In this document: positions 62,528 through 64,000 of the stretch, piece by piece
Layout: each line of letters opens with the position of its first letter
How positions within the stretch are numbered: position 1 is the first letter of the stretch
Program-made: the position numbers and the translations under genes
Source of the DNA: an uncultured Mollicutes bacterium
Lineage (GTDB): Bacteria > Bacillota_I > Bacilli_A > RFN20 > CAG-288
Direction of reading: 5' to 3'
Length of the DNA stretch: 64,000 bases
Assembly (NCBI GenBank): GCA_900539865.1
Contig: UQDS01000007.1
Coordinates: 22,092 to 86,091, forward strand
Notes under the pieces: generated by a model
What the model saw: the letters and a program-made list of their open reading frames with translations, nothing else
Database searches by the model: none
What the model was told of the DNA's origin: nothing

Positions 62528-64000
62528 TTATTTTCTCTTCTTTACAAAGATAAAGACACCGACAGCAAGTAGGACGACAACAGAAGATGCGACGATAGAA
62601 ACGGTGATGATTGTAGCGTTATTCTTCTTGCTTGGAGGTAGAGGTTCATTAGAGGAAGGTGGCTCCGGAGTGGTTGGCTTCTCCGTGGTAGAAGAGTTGT
62701 CGCTAGGAGAAGAGTCGGGCGTTGTGGGGCTTTCTACTTCTGGTTGATCGGTGCTAGCAGGAGGCTCCGTATCGGGAATTTCTGGCACAACTGGTTTATC
62801 CTCTTTGGTGATCTCATAGATAAGAGGTGTGCTGATTGCGCCTTCGTAGTTGGCTGTTTCTAAAACAACGGCGCGGATGTAATAGGTTCCCGGTTCTGTC
62901 GGCTTAGCGATTTCATGGAGACAAGCTTCTTCTTTGAAGTATTGGAAGGTCACTTCACCAAAGAGTGCACTCGCTTTTGGAATGAGATTAACAATTTTAA
63001 AGGAAGTGATTTTATTTGCCGCTTTTTTGATGGTGAAATTTGTTTCCGCAGTACCTTCATACTGGTTGATGCCTTTGACTAACACTTTCGCTACACCGGC
63101 GTTGATATTGTTTTCATAATTTAAACGATAGTCTTGATTCAGCGTAAGAACTTGATCGTTTAAAGTGACTACAACGCTAGGAGTGTGCGGATTAGCCGTA
63201 TAGGTAAAGTCGCTTTCTACGAGTGTGACTTTTGCGTTAGATAAGTTTATTTTCGAAGGGATTTCGTTTGATTTATATACTTTTACCGGGTACATATCAC
63301 GGCGATAATATGCCTTATCTGCTCCGGTATACTGCAAAAGATTTCCGGTGTTTTCACCTGCGTTTAAAGCGTCGTTAGGGAAAAGGAAAGACCAATTTTC
63401 AGGAAGAGGAATATCTTTATAATTTTTATGGGAAGCATCTGCATTTAAGGTGATTTCATTTCCATCAAATGCATTCTCGCCAAAGATGTTAAGATCAAGA
63501 AAACCGACAAGTATTGGGAAAGATACACTGATACTTTCATGCCATGCACCGATACCTGTAGCGGTTATCGTTCCCGTTGCAACGATGTCATAATCGGATG
63601 ATGTTCCATCTAAGTCGCTTTTAGGAGTAATTTTAACCTCTTCTAAAAGATAGTCTATACCTTCTTGTAAACGCGTTCCGTTGTTAGTGAGGGTGACATC
63701 GATATTATCGGGAATTTGACCATAGCGCGGCTTAAAAGAAGGATCGATTTTCATCTCGACATAGCGCAAGTCATTCTCTAAGGGTACTTCACGCTGCTTT
63801 GTCTTTGTAAAGGCTTTAATTCTAGCAACATGACGCAAGGTTGGAAGACCGCAGTTGTACCAGCGGCCGTTTTCCTCCTGATAGAAGGTCATATCGTTAT
63901 TTGATGTGCTAGTTTCCGTGGATAAATGCTCATGTACGGTAAGGAAGCAAGCAACCGAAAACAAGAGATAGACCGCCAGCACTACACTATTCCGAACCAA
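62528..64000 (-). CDS. Large surface protein with C-terminal membrane anchor, N-terminally cut by the window
   Basis: 490 codons visible; the frame runs off the window edge, and the apparent first codon (TTG) need not be the start. A hydrophobic segment (LAVYLLFSVACFLTV) near the visible start is probably the signal peptide. Then repeated beta-rich Ig-like units (YEGTAETNFTIKKA, NYEGAISTPLIYEI, typical of bacterial MBG/Big-like repeats), and a Pro/Thr/Ser-rich spacer (residues about 390-450). The C-terminal ATIITVSIVASSVVVLLAV helix is followed by KKRK. No LPXTG sortase motif. Surface display with membrane tethering. Confidence 0.85.
   Translation of the reverse strand: MVRNSVVLAVYLLFSVACFLTVHEHLSTETSTSNNDMTFYQEENGRWYNCGLPTLRHVARIKAFTKTKQREVPLENDLRYVEMKIDPSFKPRYGQIPDNIDVTLTNNGTRLQEGIDYLLEEVKITPKSDLDGTSSDYDIVATGTITATGIGAWHESISVSFPILVGFLDLNIFGENAFDGNEITLNADASHKNYKDIPLPENWSFLFPNDALNAGENTGNLLQYTGADKAYYRRDMYPVKVYKSNEIPSKINLSNAKVTLVESDFTYTANPHTPSVVVTLNDQVLTLNQDYRLNYENNINAGVAKVLVKGINQYEGTAETNFTIKKAANKITSFKIVNLIPKASALFGEVTFQYFKEEACLHEIAKPTEPGTYYIRAVVLETANYEGAISTPLIYEITKEDKPVVPEIPDTEPPASTDQPEVESPTTPDSSPSDNSSTTEKPTTPEPPSSNEPLPPSKKNNATIITVSIVASSVVVLLAVGVFIFVKKRK

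Overview
The window reads as chromosome of a low-GC, anaerobic or fermentative Gram-positive of the Bacillota (Bacilli / Erysipelotrichia-like gut or rumen lineages). The support is AT-rich intergenic DNA, AGGAGG-type ribosome binding sites, T-tract hairpin terminators, DegV, TetR and CNNM/HlyC genes, GPH sugar symporters, lipoboxes and TGA used as a normal stop. The lineage call is inference, not a database result. No plasmid, complete prophage, complete IS or CRISPR array was seen.

Layout. (1) 1-1,565: 3' part of a DegV gene and a small ferredoxin. (2) 1,736-11,693: a minus-strand glycan-use operon (GH3, GPH transporter, alpha/beta esterase, SGNH esterase, GH78 rhamnosidase) divergent from its likely AraC regulator. 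(3) 11,878-17,942: a four-gene restriction-modification island lying between tRNA-Leu(UAG) and a tRNA-type terminator; its central helicase-methylase gene is split by a one-base frameshift. (4) 18,480-23,126: two prepilin-like genes with beta-helix-type ectodomains, sharing a leader element. The second is driven by a consensus promoter whose spacer carries a nine-G tract. (5) 23,148-32,059: lipoprotein, TetR with a membrane protein, acetyltransferase, small proteins, an accessory cluster (coiled coil, two membrane proteins, XRE regulator) and tRNA-Arg. (6) 32,366-35,122: a surface protein, tRNA-Leu(CAG), and remnants of a WYL regulator and a serine recombinase. (7) 35,242-44,856: a second glycan operon (GH2, GH1, GPH transporter, GH39, GH43) divergent from a second AraC paralogue. 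(8) 45,003-57,774: a decayed lipoprotein gene, a small frameshifted membrane protein, two more giant prepilin-like genes (one frameshifted at a T7 run), an acyl-ACP thioesterase-like gene, a CNNM transporter and a membrane-anchored partner. (9) 57,863-64,000: ATP-grasp ligase, methyltransferase, MscS channel, spermidine-synthase-like protein, membrane iron-sulfur protein and a partial surface protein.

How it fits together. The two glycan operons have the same design: a GPH symporter plus intracellular hydrolases without signal peptides, under paralogous AraC regulators. This implies import of xylan/rhamnose-decorated oligosaccharides followed by cytoplasmic hydrolysis. The four prepilin-like proteins look like a family of variable surface filaments or adhesins, and two of the four carry homopolymer tracts where slippage would switch expression. 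Several genes have a good -10 box six or seven bases before the start codon and no ribosome binding site, which suggests leaderless mRNAs.
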